Shown: positions 50,524 through 62,213 of the stretch, piece after piece
Numbering within the stretch: the first letter of the stretch is position 1
How the letters are laid out: each line of letters starts with the position of its first letter
Source: Primula veris
Taxonomy: Eukaryota; Streptophyta; Magnoliopsida; Ericales; Primulaceae
DNA length: 64,000 bases
Reading direction: 5' to 3'
NCBI GenBank assembly: GCA_963682055.1
Contig: OY821749.1
Location: 6,870,336 to 6,934,335, forward strand
Translations under genes and position numbers: made by a program
The notes under the pieces: generated by a model
Databases searched by the model: none
Seen by the model: the letters and a program-made list of their open reading frames with translations, nothing else
Told to the model about the DNA's origin: nothing

Positions 50524-52172
50524 ATGGCTCTTCAACTCTCATCCTTCATAAAAGACTTGATCACATTCTACACGACCCTCTCGGCGACAACCTTCTTCAC
50601 AGCTCTGGCTATAGCCCTCTCCTTCTATTACATCACATGGGCCTTGTTCGGGTGGGGCATAGATACCAGGATTAGTAAAAACCCGATAAAAGTAGAATTA
50701 CAATGTGTCCGTCCACCTGTTCAACTGGGAGAGATTACGATAGAGGAGTTGAAAGCTCGTAATGGGTCGGCGTCATGCCCTGATAAGCCATTGCTAATGG
50801 CTATCAAGGGACAGATATATGATGTGTCACAGGGCAGGTATATGTATTACTCCCGGAATTAATAAATTTTGTTCTTCTTTTTTATATATATAATTCCTAA
50901 TTTTCGGTGTCTTGAGAGGACTCGAATGAACTAATAAGAGAAAATTTCATCAATAAAGCCTTGGAATCTAGTATTTCACTATTTCTTGTAGTGATATGAT
51001 ATAATGTCTTAGAGAGAGGATTACAAACACTACTGCATTATGGAAAAAACACGTATATGAACACGGTACACTATGATTAAGGATGTGTCAACCAATAAAA
51101 TATTTTAGTTTTAATTTTAAATTATTTTTATGCTAGTTATTTTAGGGTTTATTAATATATACACACACTAAATTATAATACACCAGATTTACGGTAATAC
51201 TTCTTATAAGTGCACCAAGTGAACAAGTATTCAAGAGAATATATGGTGTTTATCCACGTTATAGTTACATCAATTGTCTGATATAGGAGAGTTATATTTA
51301 TCAAACATGATATAAATGAGCTCTGGGAACCAAAATAAATAATAAATTGAAGCCGTAGGAACAAAATTTTAAAATAATCTTATGTACAACTTTAGAGAAA
51401 ACAATTTACAAGATTAGTCTGAACTCAAACGATACCTTTAAAAGGACATGTTGACACTTGACAGTATTAATACTCCAATATATATTAGCTTAGATGCTAT
51501 TATAATGATGATATATATAGTACTAAACTCACCGATTTCCTGTTAAGTACACAGCCTGATTTTGTGGATTTATGTCAATTTCGTGCTTGTTTTGTTGACT
51601 TTAAGTAGGGTTAACTTTCTGTATTTATTTTCTTATATACATATGGTTTGTTAATTAAAATTTGAAAAAAAATATTCTCCATTAGAAAACTAGAAGTATT
51701 CTATGTTGCACTGGTATATATATGTGGAGTGACTTGATATTTCATGATATTTAGTGTGTTTTTCAAGATTCTGTCTGATCATCAAGATTCTAATGATAGT
51801 CATATGATTTCAACATTAAGATATCGAATAAAAGAACATGCCACCAAAGTAAACTTGAAAAGTAACAACAATAGCTATGTGCAATCGAAGTCTTCTAAAC
51901 TAATCACAATCAGGTTGCTCTATGGACCATATGGACCTTATGCTAAATTTACTGGAAAAGACGCTAGCAGAGCCCTAGCAAAAAAATCCTTTGAAGAGAA
52001 AGATCTAACCGAGGATATATCAGATCTTAGTGCATCTGAACTGAAGACCTTGCAAGAGTGGGAATCCAAGTTCATGGATAAGTATACTAAGGTCGGGACC
52101 ATAAAAAAAGATGTGGAATACGAAAAAACTACTGGAACTGACAAGGCTGTTGAAATCGGTGCAAGTTCATGA
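50524..52172 (+). CDS. MSBP: Membrane steroid-binding protein (MAPR family, cytochrome b5-like domain)
   Basis: Single-pass membrane protein of the MAPR/progesterone-receptor-component family; Arabidopsis MSBP1 and MSBP2 bind steroids, influence brassinosteroid signalling, and scaffold monolignol P450s at the ER. Two exons, 50524-50837 and 51914-52172, join in phase (GR-LLYGPYGPY), giving 190 residues. The N-terminal anchor is about residues 17-42 (FFTALAIALSFYYITWALFG). The heme/steroid-binding domain runs from GEITIEELKARNG through PLLMAIKGQIYDVSQGR, YGPYGPYAKFTGKDASRALA and LQEWESKFMDKYTKVG. The tail after about residue 168 is short and acidic. The first exon ends at the conserved DVS-x-x-R position used in this family. 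Being next to SEND1 matches Arabidopsis At3g48890/At3g48900 as I recall them, suggesting the MSBP2 lineage. Confidence 0.95.
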
Positions 52173-53881
52173 GCTGTTTTTTAAAAGGACTAAAAATGTG
52201 TAGTCATAGTAGTCAATAATACAATCTTGGTAGAGCGAATATTGCAGGGTTTCCAAGAAAATAACCCAGATTACATTTGAAATTCGAGATTTTTATGGAA
52301 CCCTATCCAGCAAATATCTTCCCCCATGCAACTGGTGCAAGTTACATTTTGTGATTTGAGGCTATTTATGAATTGTTTGCTATACAATTATTCTGTTTTC
52401 ATTCATAGAGTGCTTAATTTGAATTAGAAGAATTATAGTATATCACCAATGTGCAAACAATTAAGTACGAGAGGCCGAGAAAGTCTCTCTATATTATTAA
52501 AGTTTTCTTTATCTGGATAGAGAATCGGGTATAGCGTGACATCGTGATAGGAAGGACGAAGGGTGTATAAGGTGGTACAAATACGAAGAAGGGTTTAGAA
52601 AGTGGACGGGGTGAGATCCCTCGCCATTTGGATTAGGTCATTTATTGTTTTCTAAAACATGAAGAAAATAAGGTGATTAGTCTAAAGTACAATATTTGGG
52701 AGTTGTTCTGTTTAGGTTATTTTAGCACCCGATGATACAGTGAGATAATGAACTTTGCTGACTATGCATGTAGCTATAGTTGCTGGTATTTTTTTGTTTA
52801 AAATTTAAACAGATAAGCTGACTTATTAGAAACTGAGAAACCTTATATTCGTAAAGATTATAACTTTTGAAATTTTCAAGCCTTTAACTTATAAAATTGA
52901 TTTTTTTTTAAACTGGTAAACCACATGCAGTGTAATTATAAAAGAAAACATGCATAAGCTTAAAAATCCAGTTTACAATGTGAATAATTGGATGCATTGT
53001 CATGCCCCATATGTGCATGAAAGGTCAATGTCAAAATACTTATAAAACTATTGATATTAATAGGTTTTGATTTGTAGATTAGTACTGTCCCATACCAATA
53101 TTTTTTGATGAAAAAGAACAAATGGGAGAGTCAGAAACCATAAGTACACATGGGTTTCATTTCAAAATGACTAAAACGTCAACAATTTTTTCGTACTATT
53201 GGCTGAAATGTATATGTAATATTGAGTTCCAATCTTCCAGAAAAGGAAAGGACATCGGTTCCGTATACTAATGATTTAATTTAAATAAGAGCATGCTGTT
53301 ATAAAATTGTACACGCATCAGTTTTTTTATCTAACTTAAATTTACATAAACTCAAATATCACTCAAATACAAATGATCAAAATGTTTTCTTATAATTAAA
53401 ATAATAATTTATTTCTCTTACTTTTCTCTTATTGTCTCTCATTTATTTGTACTTTTCATATATAAATTAATAAAAAATAAAAAAAATTAGTTATATAGTT
53501 TTGATAGAGAAATTGATAAAAAAAAACGGATAATTTGTATAAATCAAAATTTGAATACTTTCATGAAAAAAGGGCAAAAAAATTGTTATTTTTTTCAAAA
53601 AAAGTATTATTTTTTGTAAATAAAATATATTTGTTAAGCATTTATGATTTCTTTTTATACACAAACATCATCTGAAATTTACATTATTTGCAATAATTTG
53701 TATACATGCATTATATTATATATATTTTTATACAAACATTAATATAACATATATATATATATGTGTGTGTGTGTGTGCGCACGCGCTAGAATTTATATTA
53801 TTTGCAATAATTTGTATAAATGCATTATATTATATATATTTTTATACAAACATTAATATAATATATATATGTGTGTGTGCG

Positions 53882-53930
<49 letters not shown>
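52173..53930. other. Intergenic region downstream of MSBP
   Basis: AT-rich with no coding region. A 114-bp direct repeat (about 53683-53796 and 53797-53882) containing (AT)n(GT)n is followed by a long (AT)n run at about 53886-53930, into which the solo LTR is inserted. Confidence 0.6.
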
Positions 53931-53936
<6 letters not shown>

Positions 53937-54136
53937 AGGATATTATTGGCCATCTTGTACCTTACTCTATTGGGTCTATGTTGGTATTTTCTAATATATG
54001 TAACACTACCCTCTATTATATAAAGAGGGTCAGGCGTCTCTTGATATATCTCTCTTACACATTAATGAATAAACACTTCGTCTGTTGTCTATCATATATA
54101 TCTCTCTCTCTATATATATATATATGTCACACAACA
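53931..54136 (+). mobile_element. Solo LTR of the same copia family
   Basis: Starts TGTTGTAGGATATTATTGGC and ends ATGTCACACAACA, matching the LTRs at 28446 and 35274 (shared CCTCTATTATATAAAGAGGG and AATGAATAAACACTTCGT). No internal region follows. It lies in an AT microsatellite with TATAT on both sides, compatible with a 5-bp target duplication but not proof, because the flank is repetitive. Confidence 0.88.
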
Positions 54137-55839
54137 TATATATAATTATATATTTTTGAATTTATACTAAAATTTGACATTTCAAAAAATTAAATGTTAG
54201 ATTTATACAAATTACAAAAAATATGACCAAAATAAAAAGTGAAATTAAATTTTATCCAACTAATTTAACGTCAGTACCTGAATTATTATGAATATTATGA
54301 TAGTTCAGTACGTCAATTGTTAATTTTTGTAGTTTGGTAACTAAATCGTTAAAAAGCAGATAATACAATACAATAAATGTATTTTTTCCCGTATCAAGAT
54401 ATCAACCTTCCATTCATCTTCCATTCTTGTTATATTTTAGTTTTGTTATTTGTTCGTGAATGTTCTAAATATATTTTGATTGATTTTAATTTATATATTT
54501 TTTTTGCAAAATTCAATTTATTTTAAAATTTAGGTTAATTATGCAAACTATGAAAAATAAATGATCAAAATAAAAATTTAAAAATCAATCTCAACCCAAC
54601 CCGTCCCAACTCGCAATTTATTTTGAGGGTTGAATTGGATTGTCTTGTGGTTTTAATTGTAACGGATTGTGTTGGGCTGACATTTAAATTTTATCAATCC
54701 GTCATGTCATTTATTTTACAGGTTGTGTCAGAATTAAGATCAATCTGTCGTAATCCGCCTCATGCTCGGATTGCTGATGTAATTTAACAATAGAATGAAC
54801 TTACATTGGTATCTTCAATAGTGAGACTAAAATTGACCATTGCATCTTAAAATTATATTGTAGGAAAGACTAGCCGAACAGAAATGGCGTTCCCTAGGTT
54901 TATCTATTAAACACGTGGGAAGAAAATCAAGAATATGAGAGTTTAGTTTTTTCTTTCGATGTAACAAGTAGCAGAATCCTACTTTGCTTAGGTCTCCCTC
55001 TTATCCGTCATCACCTTAAAGCAACCTCTGATGAACTCCACCACTTCTTCTTTGGGCGGAATCAGGATGACTTTATTTGAGTAATCATTATGTAAAAAAA
55101 TAAGTCGAATATAAAAAAACAGGATCTAATGCAAAAATAAAAAAAATTTCTATGTTCAACATAATATAAAATAAATATGAAGTCAAAGACAAATGACATT
55201 GGACAATAAAATATTTTTTTTATGTAATCTTATTTGGAAAAATACAATAAATATTTAGAAAATTTGTTAATTTTAAAGTAAAAAACATAAAATTTAAAAA
55301 AGATAACATGATTTGAATTTCTAACCTTCTAGCTTATGGTCTAATTTTACCATTACACCACAACTATTTTGTTTAAATAGGGAGGCCATCAATGTATATA
55401 TCTCAGAATTTTTTTAATTATATGTATAAATTTTTTTTATTAAAAATCGTCGCCGGGTGGTCACGGCCACCCCAAACCCCCTTGGGTCCGCTCCTACTTG
55501 TTCTTGAATCTAATGAATTTGTAGCGTAGTGAATCAACGGAATACACTTGATGGGTTGCATTCGCTTCCATATAATGGTAAATATAGTTCAATACTTAAG
55601 GTCATATACGTCAACATCAATATCAAGATGCAATTTGTAATAACTCGGATTTTCATAGGAGAGGAAGAATTCACGAGTAAAGATTCAAAAACTTTAGATG
55701 GGCCAAAAAAATCGTTGATGGGTTTTGCTAATTAAGACTCCCGGTATATTCAATTTCTTTAGAAGGATACGATAACGGTCATAGAGCACAGTTAAGTAAT
55801 TAAATAATTTGGGCCTTATATCGGTGGGGTCTCCAATTT

Positions 55840-55884
<45 letters not shown>

Positions 55885-55890
55885 AGAGGA

Positions 55891-56212
55891 TATATGGACA
55901 TCATGAAAAACACCCAACTAGACACTTTTTTTCTAAAAACGCTCCAAATCAAGATTTGGTTAATGCAAATCTCCATGGTTCACGATGGGAATACAAATAT
56001 GCGTCTTGTTTTTTTTTTCTGAGATATATAATGACATGTTTTGAATTTTACCATAATTTCGAAAACATGTCATTATACATCTCGGGAAAAAAAACAAGAC
56101 GCATATTTGTGTTCCCGTCGTGAAACCATGGAGATTTGCATTAACCAAATCTTTAGTTGGAGCGTTTTTACAAAAAAATGTCTAGTTGGGTGTTTTTCAT
56201 GGTGTCCATATA
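55891..56212. mobile_element. Foldback MITE inside AT microsatellites
   Basis: Arms of about 150 bases are close reverse complements: TATATGGACATCATGAAAAA at the left against TTTTTCATGGTGTCCATATA at the right, with GGTTAATGCAAATCTCCATG against CATGGAGATTTGCATTAACC and ACAAATATGCGTCTTGTTTT against AAAACAAGACGCATATTTGT. The loop is about 20 bases near 56041-56060. Both sides are (AT)n tracts, which may be expanded TA target sites. The overlapping frames on both strands are mirror translations of the arms. Confidence 0.88.
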
Positions 56213-56216
56213 ACAT

Positions 56217-56256
<40 letters not shown>

Positions 56257-56864
56257 ACTATTATATAAATAGTACATAACATACTGATCTATATTTTAAT
56301 TAACATTAATTGCATTTTTTTAAACTGAAAAATATATTATATTTGGAAACTATTCTAATAGGTTATTCGAGTGTTGCTTTAACTTGATAAAAAATTGAAA
56401 ACACTTAGATTTATAATAATAAATTTCGCCATGTTAACACAAACACACAAAAAACCTTTTTTTATGACATCTCTCGGATTTCAAAACACTAACTGACCCT
56501 CATAAACTAGAACTTATGGTTAAACGTTTATAACTCGGTAGACCCTTGATTTATTTCTGAATACATGAAAGAAAATTATGTTTTATTCGATTTTTTTTAC
56601 TTACAATACATTAGAGCCCCTCTATTAAGATTCGATTTGAACCTAAAAAATACTGTAGACGACACTGCAAGAATATTGTACAATATGAGAACAGGATGGA
56701 GTGGGAGTTTCATCAAATAGCTCATTCTCGTTAGAGCTACAGACCGTTTTCTCACACCCTTGACTTAAAGTGCGAGTCTAGATAAAAAAGATCAGGATTC
56801 TAAAAGAAATATTAGTGTTGCAAGTTGCAACGATGAATTTCGTTTCTTTGTCATTTCCTGGGAA

Positions 56865-56990
56865 GCAGCGTAAAGTGACTCAGAGTCCACAGCCATTAGA
56901 TATTGTTACAATACATTTTATATTTTAACTATAGAAATATCAAATGGTTGTGTATTCTGAGTCACCTTGACTCAGAGACACCTACGCTGC
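56865..56990. mobile_element. Short inverted-repeat MITE-like element
   Basis: Left end GCAGCGTAAAGTGACTCAGA and right end GACTCAGAGACACCTACGCTGC are inverted copies; GCCATTAGATATT pairs with AATATCAAATGGTTG further in. Total 126 bp. No clear target duplication was found. Confidence 0.6.
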
Positions 56991-59900
56991 ATCATATTTC
57001 CTGACTTACGGTGCAGATGAGCTTAAAACTTGTGGCGCTTGTTTCAAAAAAAGATTTTATTGCAGCCCAGGCCTCAAATCAAGCACTTAATGAACTCAAG
57101 TACTGTCAAGTTAATTTACTCGGACTGTTAATAACTGAGAGTTAGTCATAATAATGTCATGTGCAGGGACAGACAACTAGGGGTATGGAGTCACGTATGT
57201 CTTAAAATTTTTACTCCGTTAAATTACAAAAATACTCATGTGATAATATATAATTAGTTAAATAAAAAAGTTTAGTACATAAACTATTAAAAAAAAAACC
57301 ATATTATGTATTCTCTCTCTAAAGCAACATACAGAAGTGACGAATTGTAAAACTTTCGACGGCTATAGTAATAGTACTAATAGTAATTTATCTCTCAACT
57401 ATTTTTCCCACCACATATCTCCGTCTCGGCTTTTCTCTCCGTCTACCTCAAGAGCTATTGCGTTATCAAGTAATTTAGCTTTTATTCTTCAATTTTTTTT
57501 TTGAATATATGCTGAAATTTGATTTTTTTTTTTAATATTATCATTTTTATTTTATTTGTGCAAAGTATATTGTTCAATTGTTTGAATTTTTTTATTTATA
57601 TTCAAAAAAAATTAAAAATCTAATTTTTAGGATTTTGTAGAGACTAAACAATAAGATTCATATAAATATATTGTTGATGATATGAGCCTATGGGGATAAA
57701 AATTAAACTTATGAATATTTAATAAAAATATCATGAAAAAATTTATTCTCTTTTTATTTGTAAGCGGTTATAGATATAGTGTAGGTATGCTATTAGCTAT
57801 CTGATTTGTTTTTTTTTTTTTTTTTTTGTATTTTGTATATTTTACTCGATTTAACTATCTGATTGATTCATATTGAAATTGTGTCCCTTTAAATATAAAA
57901 TGCTGGATCCGACCCTCATCCGTCTTGATATCAAATGAAGCCATTAAGTTCTAGATCAAAGTTTTCGAAATTTTTTTAAAGGAAATTATTGACTATACCA
58001 TACACTAGAGCGCGTTGGTACCTGGAGAAATGAGTTGTGATTTGTCTCTTTGTTTTTATTGTTTTTGCGATTCATTTTTCAGTTGACATAAATATTAAAT
58101 ACAATGACTTGGCAGGCTAAGTCTTAGGCTCCTAGGTAGATTTTAGGTTGTTAATATATAAAACATGAAGTAACGAAAAAGTCAGAAAAAGAACATGACC
58201 AAATTTCCATAAAACGAGTGTAAACGTGTGCAACTTAACTTGGGAGTGCGTCTCATTTATTAGGTAATTCCCCACGTTAAATTTTATTATTATTTAGTTA
58301 GAGTTTCGGAATTATTTCTACTTAATTGTTTGGAAGTTACTAACAAAAAAAATTGTTCTTTACGCTTTAAACTCGTATATACATGAGCATTGATGATTTT
58401 AGTTGTAAATAGAGGTTTGAAATTTTAAGGGCGAAAATTGTATCTTCAATGCTTTAAATAATGGTTTGCACATAATAATCTGTTTGCGAGTAAACTAGTC
58501 TATTCTAGAAAAACTAAACAATTCCAGTATACACCTAAAATTTTGTTATTTAATGGTCAGTTGCCAAAACTGGAGCAGTGCAGAAGTGTGTGAAGGGTTG
58601 ATGTCTGTTACAATTGATTTGCCAAATCTGAGGCACTGTGCTCTTATGGGTTGGAATATTGTCATCTCTCTGTTGTTTCTCAAAAAATCAAGTCTCTTGA
58701 AGGAGTTGTAATTGGGTTCGCCTAGCAAATCTTTCCAATGCCTCCAATAATTCAGCGAAAGTTTACTTGGTGGATTTTGGGAAACTCGAGGAAATATGAC
58801 GGTTCAAAAGCAAGCTTCCTATTAAAAACTTGCAACCAAACAAGACCTAAGATTGTTAGTATAAAAGCTACCGAAGCTTATTACAGATACTCCGTATATA
58901 AGATGTTTTTTTGTTCACTTTGCTTCATGTTGTACGCCCGAAATATGGTGATTCTACTTTTACATGTTATACTTACAAAATTTGCAATAAAATTGTGAAA
59001 GTTTCGACATTTTATAGATATTACTCAGTTATTTACTTTCTGAAAAGATTGCTTCTAGGTGATTGATAATGGGGTTCAAGGCTTTATAATGGGGGTATGA
59101 ATCTATTGTGTGGTAGACATGGAGTTATCTATCATCGAACCCACAGGTCTGAAAAGGCCGTCGTATAAGAAAAGCATAAGGAAATCAAGCAGGAAAAAAA
59201 GCTCTCATGTACGATGCTAGTAACTGGAAATTCCGATACTCGTGTAAAGAGAGATTTAACTCCCTTATTCTTGTAGCAACATTCATCAGTTTAAAAATGG
59301 AAATCAGGTCTCTTGCAAAGATAAATTAAGGCCCTTTTTCTTAACGAGTTATTTTTCCAAGGTAACAACAGAGATGCAAGGAAATAATAAGGCTACTATT
59401 GTACAATATATTCACCATAATAAAAAGAGGGGAAATAATAAGGCTTTGTTAAGAGTTTCGGAGTTCATCTACTTAGATAGTACAATATCTTCACCATAAT
59501 AAAAAAGAGGGGAAAACATACCTTAGAATGGTAAATGATATATGAGAGATTGGTATTTGGGGTAAGACGAGATGATTTGGGGTAAGATGGTAAATTAAGC
59601 AAATTACTTTTCCTCGGAACAATTTTCCAACGTGGCTGTGTGATGTGTCCATATCAAATCGTTTTTTATTACATGGTTGTGACACTGGGCAAACCGCTCC
59701 AGGCTGGTAGATGTATATTTTGGCAATCCCCCACGTTAAATTAGTCTCTAACAGTGGCGCGGAACCAGAATTAAATTATTTGGGGGTTATTGAATTTATT
59801 TATTTTCCGGTTAGTATAATAATCGTATAAGAAACCCGAATTTAAAAAAAAAAACAAGGTGACGGTCGGCATCCCTGCCACCACCTGCCTCTGTCCCTGG

Positions 59901-60141
59901 TCTCTAATTAAGATGCATGGTCACACTGTTAAGGAAAAACAAAATGAAAACAGTTTGATTAGATTAAGTAATATTTTAAAAAGTAACTTGTAAATTTTCT
60001 TTCACAATTGGTTTTACTGGAGGAGATAACACCAATCAATGAACAAATGAACCATTACAGCAACTTTAAAAGAATTAGAATTTATAGCCAGCCTGATGAA
60101 TTTTTATAATAGTGGTGACAAATTATTAGAAACACTACACT

Positions 60142-60174
<33 letters not shown>

Positions 60175-60902
60175 CTGTGATGAAATGACTTCGTTCTGGC
60201 CCTCTGGGTGAGTGTGAATGGTATCTACTCATAACCATATTTTGATTCATATTAACGCGTTAGACGAATTAATTGAAGAAAATTATGCAATACTTATTTT
60301 GGTGAGGAAAAAATGATTCAAACCAGAAAGGTTGACTAATTAATTGCAATTTAGCAACTTTTGAAGAATTCAAATAAAAAAATCATGTTATATTTTGAGT
60401 TTCATTATTAATAGGTGTTGAGTTTTTAGTGAATGACACACCATTGATTTTAATAGACCGGGTTTACAGTAGTGTTTATCAAGAAAATGCGAGATTATTT
60501 GATTAATTTTTTTGCTTTTTTATCACAACAGGAATAAAGGATGACAGGATAAAAGATAATAATTAATTACTTAGAGCACGTCATGGACGATCGATATAAC
60601 AAGTACGTTTGGATTTTTTAAACATCATTTTCCAACTGCCCTATACACTCCTAGCGAAGTTTATCTTTTCTTATAATTCAATACATTATATAATTTACTC
60701 AAGACTATTATTCAACTTTATGCGTGTTTGATACAGCAATTAATGTAATTTTTAACACCACAAGAATGATAGTCAGCTCTTATCATTTAAAAAAATGGGA
60801 GTTGTTACTAGAACAAAACATTATCTTTGAATTCTATCATCCTTTAAATTCAAACTTTGGATGTGGATCTCATTTAGGTAGTTGACCATCTTAATTCCTT
60901 CA

Positions 60903-60910
60903 TATAAATA
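60903..60910 (+). promoter_or_regulatory. Predicted TATA box of the CLE gene
   Basis: TATAAATA about 90 bases before the CLE start codon leaves room for a short leader of roughly 60 bases. Supported only by position and sequence. Confidence 0.55.
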
Positions 60911-61000
60911 GACTCCAACTAACTAAACATGCCAACAAAGGAGAGATTTATTCCCCTTTCTTAAATAAAAATTTTCTAATCTTTTGATCAATATCTCATC

Positions 61001-61276
61001 ATGAAAACTCAAAACTATTTAATCATGTTCACAATTTTCATGATTATTGTTTCATTCATTCGCATAGGGAGTTGTCGGAAACTTGAATACAAGTATCCAG
61101 TATATGAAGAACAAAAACAAGATCAAAGATTGAGATCCAAGTTTTATTCAAGATTGTTGCATTATTTCAATACTATTCCTCATTATGCACAACCTCACGG
61201 TAAGCGGATTAGGCAAATACATACCATATCACATCGATTGATTCCCGAAGGTCCTAACCCTCTCCACAATAGATGA
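61001..61276 (+). CDS. CLE signalling-peptide precursor
   Basis: Intronless 91-residue prepropeptide. Residues about 1-25 form a signal peptide (hydrophobic core YLIMFTIFMIIVSFI, small residues GSC before the probable cleavage). A variable basic middle region follows, and the CLE motif RLIPEGPNPLHN lies at residues 79-90, followed by a single Arg and the stop. The motif has the invariant Arg1, Pro4, Gly6, Pro7, Pro9, His11 and Asn12 of the family. Such 12-13-residue peptides are released outside the cell, hydroxylated at Pro, and bind CLV1/BAM-type receptor kinases to control stem-cell or vascular development. The motif is nearest the Arabidopsis CLE9/10 type (RLVPSGPNPLHN); acidic Glu at position 5 instead of Ser is unusual. 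The start codon is the first ATG after a TATA-containing leader. Confidence 0.93.
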   Translation: MKTQNYLIMFTIFMIIVSFIRIGSCRKLEYKYPVYEEQKQDQRLRSKFYSRLLHYFNTIPHYAQPHGKRIRQIHTISHRLIPEGPNPLHNR

Positions 61277-61913
61277 ATCATGCATGTATAGCTTATAAAC
61301 CAATACTATTGTTTAATTCTATCATGCGAGCTTTAAGTTTACGTATTGTCATACAAAGCTTTTGTTATTATTTGGTGCTAGAGAACTAGCACATAATTGA
61401 TTCATTACTCAATTTTTTTTTCTTTTATCTCTCGATTCGATTCCGGTTTAGTAGTTTTGATACGGCTGTGTGTATGTATTTAGTCTTGTGACACAAGCTA
61501 TGTATATGATGTGATAGACAGTTACAAGAAAAGCTTATATATGTTCATGTTTTTTTAAAGACTTTGCTCAAAGTAATTGTATGCACTTAGTGATTGTAGA
61601 TGAACAATTATATTAAGTTATTAGCCTCTAATACAATTGTGTATGCACCTACTAATGGTTAATTTACCCTAATTACTATAAAATTACGGTAATGCAACTA
61701 AACGAAACCTAAAACGAACATAAAAGTTAGGGTAAACACGATTAATTAAGTAATTTACCACTGCAAATCAACTAAATCACACAAAAACCTAACAAATTAA
61801 CAAATATAATCGCACAAAATCGGAATATGGAGAGAGAAGATCAATTTCGCTACATACTAGAAAATTTGAGACAAAATCACGATACAAAAGATGAAAAACA
61901 GGTCGAAATCATA
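61277..61913. other. Downstream flank of the CLE gene
   Basis: AT-rich 3' flank; no gene or repeat recognised. Confidence 0.5.
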
Positions 61914-62213
61914 TCTATACTATTATAATAAGTCAACTCAAGATTTTTTGAGGCTTACCACTTTTTTTCAAAAATACCCTTACACTTTTTTATTAATTAC
62001 CACAATACCATATTCTCATAAAAAATAAAGAAAAAGTAATAACTAATAACACTTTTTATCCCTATTTAAGCTCTCAAAATTCTTTTGAGTTTTCTCATCT
62101 TATACTATTATCTTTTTTTTTATTCTCCAAATATTTGTATCATAACTATAATTATTTTTTAAATTTTATCGCATTACGCGTTTCACACGCAAAACGTGGG
62201 GCACGATTACTAG
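61914..62213 (+). mobile_element. Small Helitron-like non-autonomous element
   Basis: The 5' end TCTATACTATTATAATAAGT fits Helitron 5' ends, and the 3' end CTAG fits the CTRR rule. Close to the 3' end are short hairpins GCGTTTCACACGC (62178-62190) and CGTGGGGCACG (62195-62205), 5 bases before CTAG. The element lies between A (61913) and T (62214), the Helitron insertion site, without target duplication. 300 bp and no coding capacity. Confidence 0.65.

Larger units (their letters stand above)
54137..60902. other. Long AT-rich intergenic region before the CLE gene
   Basis: No gene recognised in almost 7 kb. It contains two inverted-repeat elements (55891-56212 and 56865-56990), AT microsatellites (about 55846-55881, 56221-56250, 60147-60171), and short GC-richer fragments near 55450-55495, 57165-57195 and 59750-59900 of the type left by dispersed transposons. 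The small frames near 58546-58998 lack any recognisable domain. Confidence 0.5.

Noticed and set aside
55809..56268. Three frames on both strands as genes
   Set aside because: They are translations of the two arms of one foldback element plus AT microsatellite.
58546..58998. Two adjacent frames as a gene fragment
   Set aside because: Some runs look protein-like, but no family could be named and no intron or start context supports it.
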